Positions 33,173-45,446 of a stretch of DNA of 64,000 nucleotides are shown piece by piece (the first letter of the stretch is position 1; every line of letters starts with the position of its first letter). A model generated the notes under the pieces. The model searched no databases, was not told the DNA's origin, and saw only the letters and a list, made by a program, of their open reading frames with translations. The stretch spans positions 496,637,919 to 496,701,918 of the forward strand of contig CM054058.1 in assembly GCA_028641055.1 (NCBI GenBank). The letters are read 5' to 3'. The position numbers and the translations under genes are program-made. Source of the stretch: Alopecurus myosuroides (Eukaryota > Streptophyta > Magnoliopsida > Poales > Poaceae).

Positions 33173-33191
33173 TACAACATACACGGTCTTA

Positions 33192-33502
33192 GACTAGCCA
33201 TAGTGGGGAGTATCATATATTAGTATCATGCATATGATACTAGTGTATGGTACTACCCTTATATTGCATAGTATCATGTAGTAGTATCATAGTCACATAG
33301 TATTTATTGCTTTGTAGAATCCCAATATAAATATGTGTACAAGATTTAGTTGTGATTAAAATATCTAATTTTACGTGCCATGATACCGTAACATAGGTAG
33401 ATACCACTACACTCTCTTTCTTCATTAATTAGCTGCCATGTCAGCGTTTTTTTGGGGCCAAGTTGCATGATACCAGCTATGATACCACCACTATGGCTAG
33501 TC
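33192..33502. mobile_element. Tourist-like (PIF/Harbinger) MITE, 311 bp
   Basis: TIR GACTAGCCATAGTGG at the left and its inverse CCACTATGGCTAGTC at the right, flanked by TTA (33189-33191 and 33503-33505). No ORF; internal GTATCATA repeats. The superfamily is assigned from the 3-bp TTA duplication; a Mutator-type MITE is less likely because no longer duplication is seen. Confidence 0.75.
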
Positions 33503-33505
33503 TTA

Positions 33506-34249
33506 AGATATACCTGAAATATATGAATGAAACGCGGACTTTTAATGTACCCTGGAATTAATTGGGGTCATCCATTTTTAGAGATCCAAGGGCTCGTGTG
33601 CTCTGGTACTCCAGAAATCAGCCCACGGAGTACCAGCTCCAAACCTCTGCCAATCGGGTGGAGTACCTAAACCGGAGGGGCAAAATGGCAACCTTGTTAA
33701 TTATCCTAATCTGATTCCCACGCACGCCGCCGGCTGCCACAAAAAAAAGCTCAGCCCGTCCGCATCACGAGCATGTCGAACGCCATTTACGTCTCGATGG
33801 TAAAATAACTAGCAGAATCGATATTGCTTGGACAGCCCCAGGTACTAGTTTTGCCATGCATCCGGGATCTAGTATAGTCGTCGGAGCATATATGTCAATC
33901 TGAGGCAATTAATGCATGATGCGGTTTCCATGGCTGAATTGATATAAGAACTTAATTAGGGTTATGGGAGGCTAGCAGATCGATGCGGCCGGCGGCCGGC
34001 CGCGGCGGTGTGCAGGACGTTACAATCTCAATCTGTTGTTTTTTTATTTGACCAATCAGTTGCTCCTAGACTCTATCGGCATGGCATAAAAATAGTAATA
34101 TGGTCTTTCATCACGGACCGTCAAATCGATTGGTACTCCACCAAAAGGTTTTGGAGTATCAGGGTATTGTAAAACTTGTCTTAAAGAGTACCACAATCAA
34201 TTTTGCTATGGGTTGAAGGTTAACAAACTACTGACAACAAAGAGGTTAA
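33506..34249. other. Unassigned intergenic DNA
   Basis: No ORF, no repeat ends recognised. A short piece at 34228-34249 (CAAAGAGGTTAAAC) looks like an inverted scrap of the Gypsy LTR that follows. Confidence 0.4.
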
Positions 34250-34965
34250 ACAAGAAACGTGACGGATGGAGGATATGTTGTTGCCATTAGGGAGAAAACA
34301 ACGATGTTTACATTGTTTATATTACACACTTTGCTTACTGCGATTATCCGTTGCTTACAACTTAATACCCAAGATTTGTTCGGATGATATTATGAGGGTG
34401 GATTATTAGTCATAGATGCACTTGGATAATGGTCTATGAGTCTTGTTGTAATGCCCGCATGAATCACATAGTAGTCATCATGTCATGTATGTTTCATTAT
34501 CTATTAATTGTCCAGCTGTAATTTGTTCACCACACATTTTATCTATCTTTTATGGAGAGACAATTCTAGTGGACTGTGGACCCCGGTCCATTTTCTCATA
34601 CTGATAATACAACCACACTGCAATTACTGTTTTCACACTGCTACTACCGTTTTCACATTGTTCTCCTACTGTTTTCCACACCATAATTTAACCTCTTTGT
34701 TATCAGCAAAATCGGTGTGATAGAGAACCTCACTGCTTTGTTGGGGGAAAGTGAATTCATTGTGTTGTGTAGATTGACGTTGCTGCTGAACCGGTAGTGC
34801 GCCCTACCACATCAACTGCATCAACCTTCAGAAATTGCTTGTCCTCCTACTTGTCGATTCAACCTTGGTTTCTTTTCTGAGGGAAAACTTCCCGCTCCAC
34901 TCTTCACAACCTTTCTCTTGGGGTTTACCACCAAGTGCAACTACGCACCCCACCAACAAGTTTTC
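34250..34965 (+). mobile_element. 5'-truncated LTR of a plus-strand Gypsy element
   Basis: Matches the second half of the LTR at 39072-40421 (inverted) and 43633-44658 (direct), starting at GAAACGTGACGGATGGAGG. It ends before a degenerate PBS, TGCGCCCTTGCCGGGGAG at about 34975. The LTR promoter half is missing. Confidence 0.7.
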
Positions 34966-35147
34966 CTGCGCCCTTGCCGGGGAGAAATATAATATGCAAG
35001 GGGAGTCTCTCACTTCCAATCTCTTTACTTTGTTTTAGTTTTGCTTAGTTTATTTTATTTTGTCTTGTTTGCTTCTCTTTATCAAAAACATAAAAAAAAA
35101 TCTTATTCGAGTTGTTATTCTTTGTTACCTTGTTGTTACTCTTCATA

Positions 35148-35618
35148 ATGTTGCTCCTTAAGTTTACCTTGAAAGATCTACCAGTAGGTAACGATTCTAT
35201 ACTTGGAAAGGATACCATTAAAGAATTGTTTAATCATGTTACCAAGCATGATAATTTTGAGGAAAAATCCATAGTAGAATTTGCTCCAAATTATGAAACT
35301 GTTGCAACTTCTTTAATTCAAATATTAGAAGCTAGGTTTGTTAACCTTCACCCCATACTGCAGCAAATGTTCCTTAACTTGAATAATATTGAAGATATTG
35401 AAAAAAGAAATTTTATCTTACAAACCATGCTTAAAGAATTTGGAGATGTTTCTATAGAAGTTAGAAAAGTTTTTGATCGTTTCAATATGCTAGGCTCATG
35501 TGTAGATGTTGTTGGTGCTCTTGAAAAATATGAACCTAAAAGTGAAAAGAAGATGAAAATACCAATCCTCTTTAAGTTAGTAGCACTGCATGAAGCCCAA
35601 GAAAAGAATTTTGATTAG
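35148..35618 (+). pseudogene. Gag-like fragment of a Gypsy element
   Basis: A 156-codon frame from ATG 35148 (MLLLKFTLKDLPVGND) with a helical, Asn/Glu-rich body (EARFVNLHPILQQMFLNLNN, KEFGDVSIEVRKVFDRFN). It stops at TAG 35616-35618, although similar coding continues after it (IVPEKF). It lies 170 bp after the PBS, where gag is expected, but I see no Retrotrans_gag, protease or RT region. The element is therefore non-autonomous. The function is unknown; structural Gag role is by position only. Confidence 0.5.
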
Positions 35619-35639
35619 ATTGTTCCTGAAAAATTTATT

Positions 35640-37375
35640 TGATGAGAGTAGTAAAACTAAAAGTTCTAAGAGAGGAACATCTGAAACTCATTTAGATAAA
35701 ATAAAATGAATTATTGAGGAATTGCCTTATCTTGATTTGAATGCCTCTCCTTTTGTAAATACTTGATTCTATTTTTTCTGGGCCTAGCTAAAAGGCGTTA
35801 AAGGAAAGCACTTCTTGGGAGATAACCCATGGTTTTATTTTTGCTTTGTTTTTCTCATTTTTCTTTGAGTCAAGGGGTTGTATACTTCTGTACCAACTCT
35901 TTTGTATCTTTATTTTCATGTATTAGTTGTGCCGAGAAAAGTTTGTAGCGAAAGTTGGAGTTGGTTTTGGATTTCTGCGCAGAATACAGATTTCTGTTGT
36001 TCACCATAAAACATCGTATAAATCACAGAAAGATCAAAATGACCTGAAACTTTTTGTCCTTATTCCTTAGCTAATTCCGAAACTTTTTCGTTCTTTACGT
36101 TTTTCGATCTGAGCAACTTACGTGCCCCGAAATTTTTTGCCATTACAAACTGTTCTGGTTTTGGCAGATTCTGTCATTTTTGTTGCATTTGCTCTTTTAC
36201 TATGTCAAGTGGATTTCTTTACTTCACGAAACATCAGTGGCTGTAGCTAATGTTTAAAATTATCAATATCACTTGTGTCCATGCATAACCCATTAATTTT
36301 GGATTGTTGCACTAACCCTCTGTGCAAACTACTTTGAGTGTGGTGCGAAGGAAGTTTTCAAGGGTCAAGAGAAGAGGGTGATATAATGTGATCAAGAAGA
36401 GTGCAAAGTCAAAGCTTGGAGATACCCCCGTGGATCATCCTAGAAATTACTAAGAATAATCAAGCGTGTAATCTTGGGGATGCCCAAGGCATCCCCTTCT
36501 TCATCAATAAATTATCAGGTCACTTCTAGTGAAACTATATTTTTATTCGGTCACATCATATGAATTTTTACTTGGAGCGTCTATTTTTTTTTTGTTTTCT
36601 TTTGTTTTCCTTGATGCATTAATATTGTTGGAACCTAGCATTCTTGTCTGGGAGAGAGACACGCTCCACTTTTTTATATTAATACTCGTTATGCTCGTAT
36701 TCTTAGTTTTTCTTCTAGGTGTTGCAAATCCTTTTAGCTCATGTTTTTTCATGCATCTCTTAATCAGAGTTGTTAGTTTTAGTAGAGTTGTGTTAGTACT
36801 CTCTTGTTTCATTGATGTATCTCTTAGAGAGTTTTTGTTTAGTACAAAATATTTGGTGTTGGAAAGCAGTAGTACAATTTTCGTGCTTATAACGGTGCAA
36901 TTAGAAGTTTGTATAGACTGTGGCTAGACTTTTTCATGTCATGCTAGATGCTATTTTAATTTTAAAGCCTAGTCGTTATTTTATAGCATGATTTTTCTCA
37001 AATAGATGAGAGTTTTTAATGTGTCATTGAAAGAATCATGAGTTGTTGTTGTCATATTAAAGCATAAATTTGTGGTGTTCTTCTTTGAATGTTTTATTTG
37101 GTTGACTTGGCGCGTGCTTACACCATGTTTATGACTACAAACCAGTCACTTATAGCCTCTATGATCATTTAGTTTTTGAACTTGTAATACCCTTTCTGCT
37201 TTGATTAATGATGTTTTTATCGCTATGCATGAATATGGCCATTATTACTCTCTTGATTTGTCGCTCTCAGTCTTTTGCTAGCCTCCACCTGTACTAAGTA
37301 TGAGCTCTACTCGTGCATCCAACTCCCAACAACCAAAGTTTGTCAAATGTGTCCGCCATAGCTACCTACATGTGG
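35640..37375 (+). other. T-rich non-coding part of the Gypsy element
   Basis: It has stops in all frames apart from a 132-codon Phe/Leu-rich frame at 36529-36927 that reflects T-rich composition. The same region, inverted, is at 41869-42480 without the frame. Confidence 0.5.
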
Positions 37376-37406
37376 CACTAGTAGAGAAGTGCCTTTCTAT
37401 GGAACA

Positions 37407-37690
37407 GATTCTGTGGCGCACCCCTATCCGGTGCGCCACAGAAATGTAATTCTGTGGCGCACGGGTGGGCATGCGCCACAGAAAACAGGAATTCTGTGGC
37501 GCACCGGATAGGGGTGCGCCACAGAAAACAGGAATTCTGTGGCGCACCGGGTAGGGGTGCGCCACAGAAATAAGTTGGGGGCCCACACCATGATTGCCAC
37601 ACTCCTATTCTGTGGCGCATGGTGGTTAGTGCGCCACAGAAATATGACAATTCTGTGGCGCACCACTGCCACATGCGCCACAGAATTCCC
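37407..37690. repeat. Six-hairpin subterminal array (left end)
   Basis: Six palindromes with about 42-bp spacing, each ATTCTGTGGCGCA...TGCGCCACAGAA with an 8-12 nt loop that varies between units. Five more hairpins are near the right end at about 38043-38080 and 38655-38860. Confidence 0.9.
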
Positions 37691-38094
37691 ATCCGAAAAA
37701 ATTCTGTCCACACGCACCAACTCCACCCCCCCCCCCCCCCCGGGAACGCCTTTTCTAGTTTTTGACGGAAGAGTTGGCAGTCTAAAAAGCATCAAAAAAT
37801 AAATCCCTTATAGATGCACAAAGAGTTTAATGTCTACTTTTTTGTCAAATTTTGAAATATGTATTTCGACTTTCTGAGCAAAAGTTTTATAAAAAAAAGT
37901 AAAATGGGCATAACTTTTGCATACGATGTCGAAAAAAAATGATCAAGATATTAAAAAAAACTAGAGAGAAAAAGGAACAAAAGGAACAAAAGTTATGGCC
38001 GTTTTAAGATTTTGACTAGAAAATAAAAAAAAAGAAAAAAAAATTCTGTGGCGCACCAAGGGGGGGTGCGCCACAGAATTGGGAGGCAGGATTC

Positions 38095-38500
38095 GAAATT
38101 CCTGCCTCTCCTCCCCTCCTCTTCTACCCTCCTCCCCTCCTCTTCTCCCCTCCACTTCTTCTCCACCTCTCCTCTCCTCCACCTCTCCTCCTCCATCACC
38201 ACCACCACCACCACCACCACCACCACCACCTCTCCTCCTCCTTCACCACCACCACCCCTCCTCCTCCACCACCACCACCTCCGGCGAGCTCCTCCTCCTC
38301 CTCCTCCACCACCACCTCTCGTCCTCCTCTTTCTCCTCCTCCTCCACCACCACCTCTCCTCCTCCTCATCCTCCACCACCATCACCTCTCCTCCTCCTCC
38401 TCCTCCTCCTCCTCCACCACCACCATCACCTCTCCTCCTCCTCCTCCTCCTCCTCCACCACCACCACCTTCGGCGAGCTTCTCTTTCTCCTCCCCACCAA
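38095..38500. repeat. CTC/CAC-rich low-complexity tract
   Basis: Imperfect repeats of CCTCCTCCT and CACCACCAC. They generate long spurious open frames on both strands. Confidence 0.85.
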
Positions 38501-39071
38501 CTCCGGTGACCCCCATCCTCCACCCACCAACTCCGGCGAGCATCCGACGAAATCCGGTGAAATTTCGAAATTTCGAAAATTTCCCGCGGCCAGATCTGGC
38601 CGCCTTTTTTTCGCGGCAAGATCTGGCCTTCTTTTTTTTGAAATTCAAAAAAAAATTCTGTGGCGCACCCCCCCTTGGTGCGCCACAGAATTGCAAATTT
38701 CTGTGGCGCACGGCTGAGGTGCGCCACAGAATTGACATTTCTGTGGCGCACGGCCACGGTGCGCCACAGAAATAATTTTTGTGGCGTAGATTCTGTGGCG
38801 CACCCCTACGGCCCCTAGGTGCGCCACAGAATCCCATTTTGGTGCGCCACAGAAAGGCCTTTTCCTACTAGTGTGGTATTTAACCACCACTCCAAAGTAA
38901 ATTGCTCATGTGTTACCTTTAAAACTTTCAAAATTACTCATGTTTTGTGCTCCTGTTTTAGCTCATGAGGACGTAAATAGAGAATCTTTATCTCATTTGT
39001 TGATTGGACTTTCACACCCTGGACTACTGGCTTCATCCGCTTATCCAAATGATAGAAGAGCTGGCAGCAGG

Positions 39072-40421
39072 TGATGCGTGTGAACACACGTTCGTTGGGA
39101 GACCCCAAGAGGAAGGTATGAAGAGTGCAGCAGCAAGTTTTCCTCAGAAAGAAACCAAGGTTGAATCGACTAGTAGGAGGACGGAGTAACTTCAGAAGGT
39201 TGATGCAGCTGAGATGGTAGGGCGCACCACCGCTTCAGAAGCAACGTGGAACCTACACAACACAATCAAATCACTTTTCCCCAACAAAGCAGTGAGGTTG
39301 TCAATCTCACCGATTTTGCTGAACACAAACAGGTTAAACGTATGGTGTGAAAAACAGTATGAAAGCAGTAGCAGAAGTATGAAAGCAGTGTTAAAGCACT
39401 ATGAAAGCAGTGTGTGTATTATCGGTATGAGAAAAAGGACCGGGTTCCACCGTTCACTGGTGGTGTCTCTCCGTGAAAGATAAATAACATGTATGGTGAA
39501 AAAATTACAGCTGGGAAATTGATAGAAATGAAGGCTGCACCGTAGTGCATATGCAAGACATAAAGATTACTATATGATTCATGCAGGCATTACAACAAAA
39601 TACATAGACTGTCACGCATTACACAAAATACATTGACCCTCATCCAACTGCATCTATGACTAATAATCCACTTTCCGAATATCACCCGAACAAACGTTGG
39701 GTATGAAGTTGCAAGCAACAGATTATGGCAGTAAGCAAAGTGTGTAATGTAAACAATTGTAAACTAGGAAAACACTGTTGTTTTCTCCCTAATGGCAACA
39801 ACACATCCTCCATCCATCACGTTTCTATCACTCGAGCACAGATGCATAGGAGGCATGAACCCACTATCGAGCATAAATACTCCCTCTTGGGGTTACTAGC
39901 ATCTACTTGGCCAGAGAATCTACTTGGCATGGTGGTGTAGACCCCTCCGGTGATGAATTCCCCTCTCGGCAGGGTGCCGGGGAGAGCTCCAGAACCCTCC
40001 CGATCTCGGGATGACGATGACGGCGGCCTCGGGTGTTTATCGGTACGAAGTGATATATTTTTAGAGTTAAGGTATCAGGGGGTATAAATAGGCGAAAGGG
40101 CAGTGGAGGCCTGGGGGCCCCACACCACCCCATGGCGCCGCCAGGGGGTGCGCCGTCCTATGGTGTGGCCCCCCTGCGCCCCCCCTCCAGGCCTCTTCGG
40201 GACTCCGTGAAACCTTCGGGAATTCTAGGACCTCCGGACTTTGAATTTTCTAATTCAGAGAATATTTCCAGAACAACTTTTCTGATACTAAAAACATCAG
40301 AAAACAGGGAACTGGCTCTGTGGCATCTTGTCAATAGGTTAGTCCAAAAAATCGATAAAAATGATATAAAGTGTATAGCAAACATGTAGGAAGCAATTAA
40401 GGATACGTTTATGACGTATCA
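39072..40421 (-). mobile_element. Complete Gypsy LTR (3' LTR of a minus-strand element)
   Basis: On the minus strand it starts TGATACGTCATAAACGTATC at 40421 and ends ACACGCATCA at 39072, 1350 bp. It is preceded at 40422-40437 by the polypurine tract CTAAGCTTGGGGATGT, so it is a 3' LTR. A TATA box (TATTTATACCCC on the minus strand) is near 40090. No target duplication matches its outer flank. Confidence 0.8.
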
Positions 40422-43170
40422 ACATCCCCAAGCTTAGTTCCTACTCGGCCTCGAGTAGGTAAACGAAAAAAACACATAATTTCTAAAGTGACATGCTACC
40501 AACATAAAGTTGATCATCAATAATGTAAAAGTATAAGTGCTGAGATCATAGAACTTCAAAACAAGCATGATAAATAGAATTTTAACAATAAAGCATAGCA
40601 ATCACCTTGCATCATGAGAAGTAACACAAATAAAAGATCATGATTAACAATACAAAGAAAGACATACATTTGTTTCAAGTATAGAGAAAACATGGCAAAG
40701 TGATATTTCACTAGTCCTTAAGAGTGGGGAAAAATTATAAATGCCAGGATACCTTCAAATTTCATGAGGAAGACTAGACCAAATAATTAGAGAACAAGCA
40801 ATAACACATCATGAATCAATTAATAATTTTTCTAGGACAAATGCACATAAAACTCAGAATGACAACTATGCTCTCTCAACTGTGCATAAAGTTAGAAGAT
40901 GGAGACTCAACATAAAATTAAAAGAAAGGCCCTTCGCAGAGGGAAGAAGGGATCAACTCATGTGCTAGAGCTAGCTTTTTATTTTATTAAACACAGGTAT
41001 TGAAAACATTTTTAAGAGAGGTGTATGCTTATGTCAACGAATGGTAAACAGAAAATACAGTACGTCACAAGCCACCTAGACTTCACAAGAGCAGCTCCCA
41101 TAGAAGGGCGCATCTGGGTAGAAGATCATCCCTCTTTCTCTTTTGTTTACACAATTATGCTTTGACTGATAAATCAGAAGCAAAAATAGTGAATAGAATT
41201 TGTTGTTATTAATTTGGGGTTGGGCGCCCCGCTACCAGCTCTTCTATCATTGGATAAGAGGATGAAGCCACTAGTCCAGGGTGTGAAAGTCCAATCAACA
41301 AGTGAGATATAGATTCTCTATTTACGTCCTCATGAGCTAGAACAGGGGCACAAAACAGGAGTGATTTTGAAAATTTTAAAGGTAACACATGAGCAATTTA
41401 CTTTGGAAGGGCGGTTAAATACCACATGTAGGTAGGTATGGTGGACACATTGGGCATACTTTGGTTTTTGGGAGTTGGATGGACGAGTAGAGTTCATACT
41501 CATTACAGGTGGAGGCTAGCAAAAGACTGGGATCGACAAATCAAGAGAGCATAAGAGCCATAATCATGCATAGCGACATAAACATTATTAATCAAAGCAT
41601 AAGTGGCACCACAAGTTCAAAATCTAAATGATTATAGAGGCTATAAGTGACTGGTTTGTCGTCATAAACATGGTGTGAGCATGCGCCAAGTCAACAAAAT
41701 AAATCATTCAAAGGAGAACACCACAAATTTATGCTTCAATACGACAAGAACAACTCATGATTCTTTCAATGGCACATTAAACACTCTCAGATATTTGTGG
41801 TTAATCATTCTACTAAATAACCACTATACTTTAGAATTAAAATAACATCTAGCATGATATGAAAAAGTCTAGCCACAATCTATACAAGCTTCTACTTGCA
41901 CCGTTATAAATTCTACTACAAGTAGCAGTTTCTTTTCCCAACAAGCACCATACAAAATTTGTTTAAAAAAAGGTCTCTCTAAATGCCACATCAAGAAAAC
42001 ATGAGAGTACTCACACAAAACTACTAAAACTAACAGCTCTGAACAAGAGATGCAATGAAAACAAGAGCTAAACAGGAATTTTTGCAGCAACTAGAAGAAA
42101 AACTAAGAATACGAGCATAACGAGTATTCAAACGAAAAAGCGGAGCATGTCTCTCTCCCAAACAAGGAATTCTAGGTTCCAACTATATTATTGCAGCAAG
42201 GAAAACAAAAGAAAACAAAATAAAACAAACAGACACTCCAAGTAAACTTCATACGATGTGACCGAATAAAAATATAGTTTCACTAGAAGTGACCTGATAG
42301 ATTGTTGATGAAGAAGGGGATGCCTTGGTCATCCCCAAGCTTAGATGCTTGAGTCTTATTAAAATATTCTTGGATGAACCACAGGGGCGTCCCCAAGCTT
42401 TGACCTTGCACTCTTCTTGATTGCATATATCACCCTCTTCTCTTGACCCTTGAAAACTTCGTTCACACCACACTCAGAGAGTAATTCGCATTAGAGGGTT
42501 AGTGCAAAAATCAAAAATCCATGGGTTCTGTAAGGGAAAAAGTGGTATTGATAATTTTAAATATTAGCTACAGCCACTGATGTTTCGTGAAGCAAAGAAA
42601 TCCACTTGACATCATAAAAGAGCAAATGCAAGAAAAATGGCAGAATCGGTCAAAACCAGAACAGTCTTTAAAGAAGATTTTTTTCGGGGAACTTACATTG
42701 TTCATATCGAAAAAATTAACGAACTGAAAAGTTGAGGAATTAGGCGAGGAATAAGCACAAGAAATTTAAGGTTATTCTGATTTTCAGTGAATTATACGAT
42801 TTTTTACGGTGGACAACAGAAATCTGTTTCCTGCTCAAAAATCCAAAACAAACTCCAATTCTCGTAAGAAACTTACTTGACACAACTAAAACATGAAAAT
42901 AAATATATAAAGGAGTTGCTACAGAAGTATACAACCCCTTGACTCAAAGAAAACAGGGAAAAACAAAGTAAAAATAAAACCATGGGTTATCTTCCAAGAA
43001 GTGCTTTTCTTTAACGCCTTTTAGCTTGGCCCAGAAAAGTGGAATCAAGTGTTTTCAAGTGAAGAAGCATCCAAATTGTAACTTGTTCGAATGATAGAAT
43101 AAAAAGGCAACTTCATTCTCTTTCTAGGAAAGTGTTCCACCTTTCTTGAGTGGGAACTGAAATTTAATAT
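40422..43170 (-). mobile_element. Internal region of the minus-strand Gypsy element, non-coding
   Basis: The polypurine tract lies at the left edge. The stretch 41221-43170 is the inverted relative of 35736-39071, and no protein of the element is recognisable. Gag, PBS and the end of the 5' LTR are deleted, because the sequence jumps at about 43170 straight from internal DNA into the first part of the LTR. Confidence 0.65.
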
Positions 43171-43632
43171 TCCCGATCCCGGGATGACGATGACGGCGGC
43201 CCCAGGTGTTTTTTGGGAAGAAGTGGTATATCTTTAGGGTTTACATCTCGGGGGGTATAAATAGGCAAAAGGGTAAAGGGTGTGGAGGTCGGGGGTCCCG
43301 ACACCACCCCATGGCGTGGCCAGGGGATGCGCCGCCCTATGGTGTGGGCCCCCTCTGCCCCCCCCCCCCTCCGGGTCTCATCGGGACTATGTGGAACCTT
43401 TGGAAATTCTAAGACTTTCGGGCTTCGAATTTTCCAATTCCGAGAATATTTCCAGAACAACTTTTGTGAAACTAAAAACAGCAGAAAACGGGGAACTGGC
43501 TCTGTCGCATCTTGTCAATAGGTTAGTCCGGAAAATCGATAAAAATGACATAAAGTGTATAGCAAACATGTGGGGAACAATAATAAAACAACATGGAACA
43601 TCAGAAATGAAGGATACGTTTATGACGTATCA
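43171..43632 (-). mobile_element. First third of the 5' LTR of the minus-strand Gypsy element
   Basis: Starts TGATACGTCATAAACGTATC at 43632 on the minus strand and matches the LTR at 39072-40421 to its leader region, then stops at about 43171 (GATCGGGAATATT). It includes the TATA region (TATTTATACCCCCCGAG on minus). Confidence 0.75.
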
Positions 43633-44658
43633 CTATGGTTGTTCTCTCCTCTTTATGTCTCATGTTTAGATCTTGTGAGCTGCCCTACATGATCAAGATC
43701 ATCTTATTGTAATGCTACATATTGTGTTTGCTGGGACCCAATGAATATGAATGCTATGTCTCTTGATTATCAATCTATCATGTTCTTTTCATGTGTATGT
43801 TATTTATGATATTGTATGCTCTCCGTTGTTAGTAGCTGCTTTGGCCAATTAGATGCTAGTGACTCCAAGAGGGAGTATTTATGCACGATAGTAGGTTTAT
43901 GCCGCCTTTGCATTTATGCTCGAGTGCCAGAAACGTGACGGATGGAGGATGTGTTGTTGCCATTAGGAAGAAAACAATGATGTTTATATTCTTTACATGA
44001 CACACTTTGCTTACTGGGATTATCTGTTGCTTGCAACTTAATACCCAAGGATTGCTCGGATGTATTCTGAGGGTGGATTATTAGTCATAGATGCAGTTGG
44101 ATAACGGTTTATGTATCTTGTTGTAATGCATGCATAAATCACATAGTAATCATCATGTCATGCATATGCACTACGGTGTAGCCTTTATATGTGTCAATTG
44201 CCCAACTATAATTTGTTTAGCACACATACTATCTATCTGTCTTGGGAGAGACACCTCTAGTGAACTGCGGACCCCAGTCCTTTTCCTCATACTGATAATA
44301 CAATCACTGAAATCACTGGTTTCATACTACTGGTACTATTTTACTACTGCCATCATTGTTCTCTTTCATCTACTGCAAACAAATATTATTTCCCACACGT
44401 TACGTTTAACCTCTTTGTGTTCAGCAAAACCAGTGAGATTGACAATCTCACTGCTTTGTTGGGGCAAAGTGATTGATTGTGTTGTGTAGGTTCCACGTTT
44501 CTTATGAGCCGGTATTGCGTCCTGCCACCTCAGCTGCATCAACTTTTAGAAGTTGCTTGTTTCTCCTACTGGTCGATTCAACCTTGGTTTCTTACTAAGG
44601 GAAAACTTGATGTTGTGCTCATCACACCCTCCTCTTGGGGTCTCCCAACGAGTGCGAG
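43633..44658 (+). mobile_element. Second part of a plus-strand Gypsy LTR
   Basis: Starts mid-LTR at CTATGGTTGTTCTCTCC and runs to CCCAACGAGTGCGAG, parallel to 34250-34965 but less truncated. It is probably what is left of the 3' LTR of the plus-strand element. Confidence 0.65.
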
Positions 44659-45446
44659 ATCTGCAGTATTAGGAGGCCGTACATATAACGACTGGAGGAG
44701 GGAATTCTCGGAACCCCCAAGTCGCGTTCTCAGGCAGGACCGCGTTTAAGGGTGCTACTAGGGCCTCAAAACTGGACCCAAACCATAAACACGCCAGGAT
44801 TTTACGGGTTTGGCCATTTTATGGGCTCCGCTAGAGATGTGAATTTATCTCATATCTACTCTACACAAAGCCACTTGCAAATTACTCGGCACCACTTTGT
44901 CTATAACTATCAAAATTTAAAACTTTCAACACAAGAGTTGTGTGGAACAACAAGAAAGAGCTAGTGGACAAAGAAACTTTTAAATGTTTGACCGCGTTTG
45001 ATTAATTTGATGAAATTGATGTAAAAAACTCTAAATATAAACAAAAATTGAAGAGTTACCATTAATCTATCTCAGAATCGGCTACGGGAATAGGCTAGCG
45101 TGTTGATCGGCATAATTTTAGTGTAGTACTCATCATGGATGCACAACTCAAATTCGTATCGCGTTGTATGCTCGATGGATGCGTATTGATCTCTCATTTC
45201 TTGTTCTCATGTTTAACCGGTGAATATCCACATGCATCCATGTGGACTGTGGTTATCACTTGGTCACTGCATTTAGTGTAGTGTCGCTGTGCCGGCCAGG
45301 AGCTCGCATGCCCGTCAGCACATACGAACAACTCGTTACTTATAAATATATGTACGTACTGATAACAGCAAGACCGCATCGGTAACGTGTGACATCATCA
45401 CCATTCATTGTTACTGCATTCTAATGTGTACAACTGATCCTGCACT
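44659..45446. other. Unassigned DNA, no gene seen
   Basis: No ORF above background and no repeat ends. It separates the Gypsy nest from the second CACTA element. Confidence 0.4.

Larger units (their letters stand above)
37376..38875. mobile_element. Non-autonomous CACTA element, 1.5 kb, with hairpin arrays
   Basis: Ends CACTAGTAGAGAAGTGCC (37376) and, inverted, GGCCTTTTCCTACTAGTG (to 38875), with TGG on both sides (37373-37375 and 38876-38878). Inside each end are palindromes with arms TTCTGTGGCGCAC and GTGCGCCACAGAA. The centre (38095-38500) is a CTC/CAC triplet-rich low-complexity tract. No transposase. It sits inside the Gypsy internal region, whose uninterrupted form is visible inverted near 41430. 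Confidence 0.9.
34966..39071 (+). mobile_element. Internal region of the plus-strand Gypsy element, split by a CACTA MITE
   Basis: Follows the LTR and PBS, contains a short gag-like frame and then T-rich non-coding DNA. The same sequence occurs inverted at about 41221-43170, which shows that 37374 was once joined to 38879 and that 37376-38875 is an insertion. It ends abruptly at 39071 against an oppositely oriented LTR, so its 3' end is lost. Confidence 0.65.

Noticed and set aside
36529..36927. 132-codon hydrophobic frame in the plus-strand Gypsy element, possibly membrane or env-like
   Set aside because: The hydrophobicity follows from T-rich composition, and the inverted relative at 41869-42300 does not keep the frame.
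37407..37690. Regularly spaced repeats resembling a CRISPR array
   Set aside because: The repeats are palindromes at the ends of a CACTA MITE with TIRs and TGG duplications, spacers are only the hairpin loops, and the genome is eukaryotic.
38048..38757. Long open frames rich in Pro/Ser/Leu or Gly/Arg/Glu on both strands
   Set aside because: They come from the CTC/CAC triplet tract of the MITE; no start context, domain or codon pattern.
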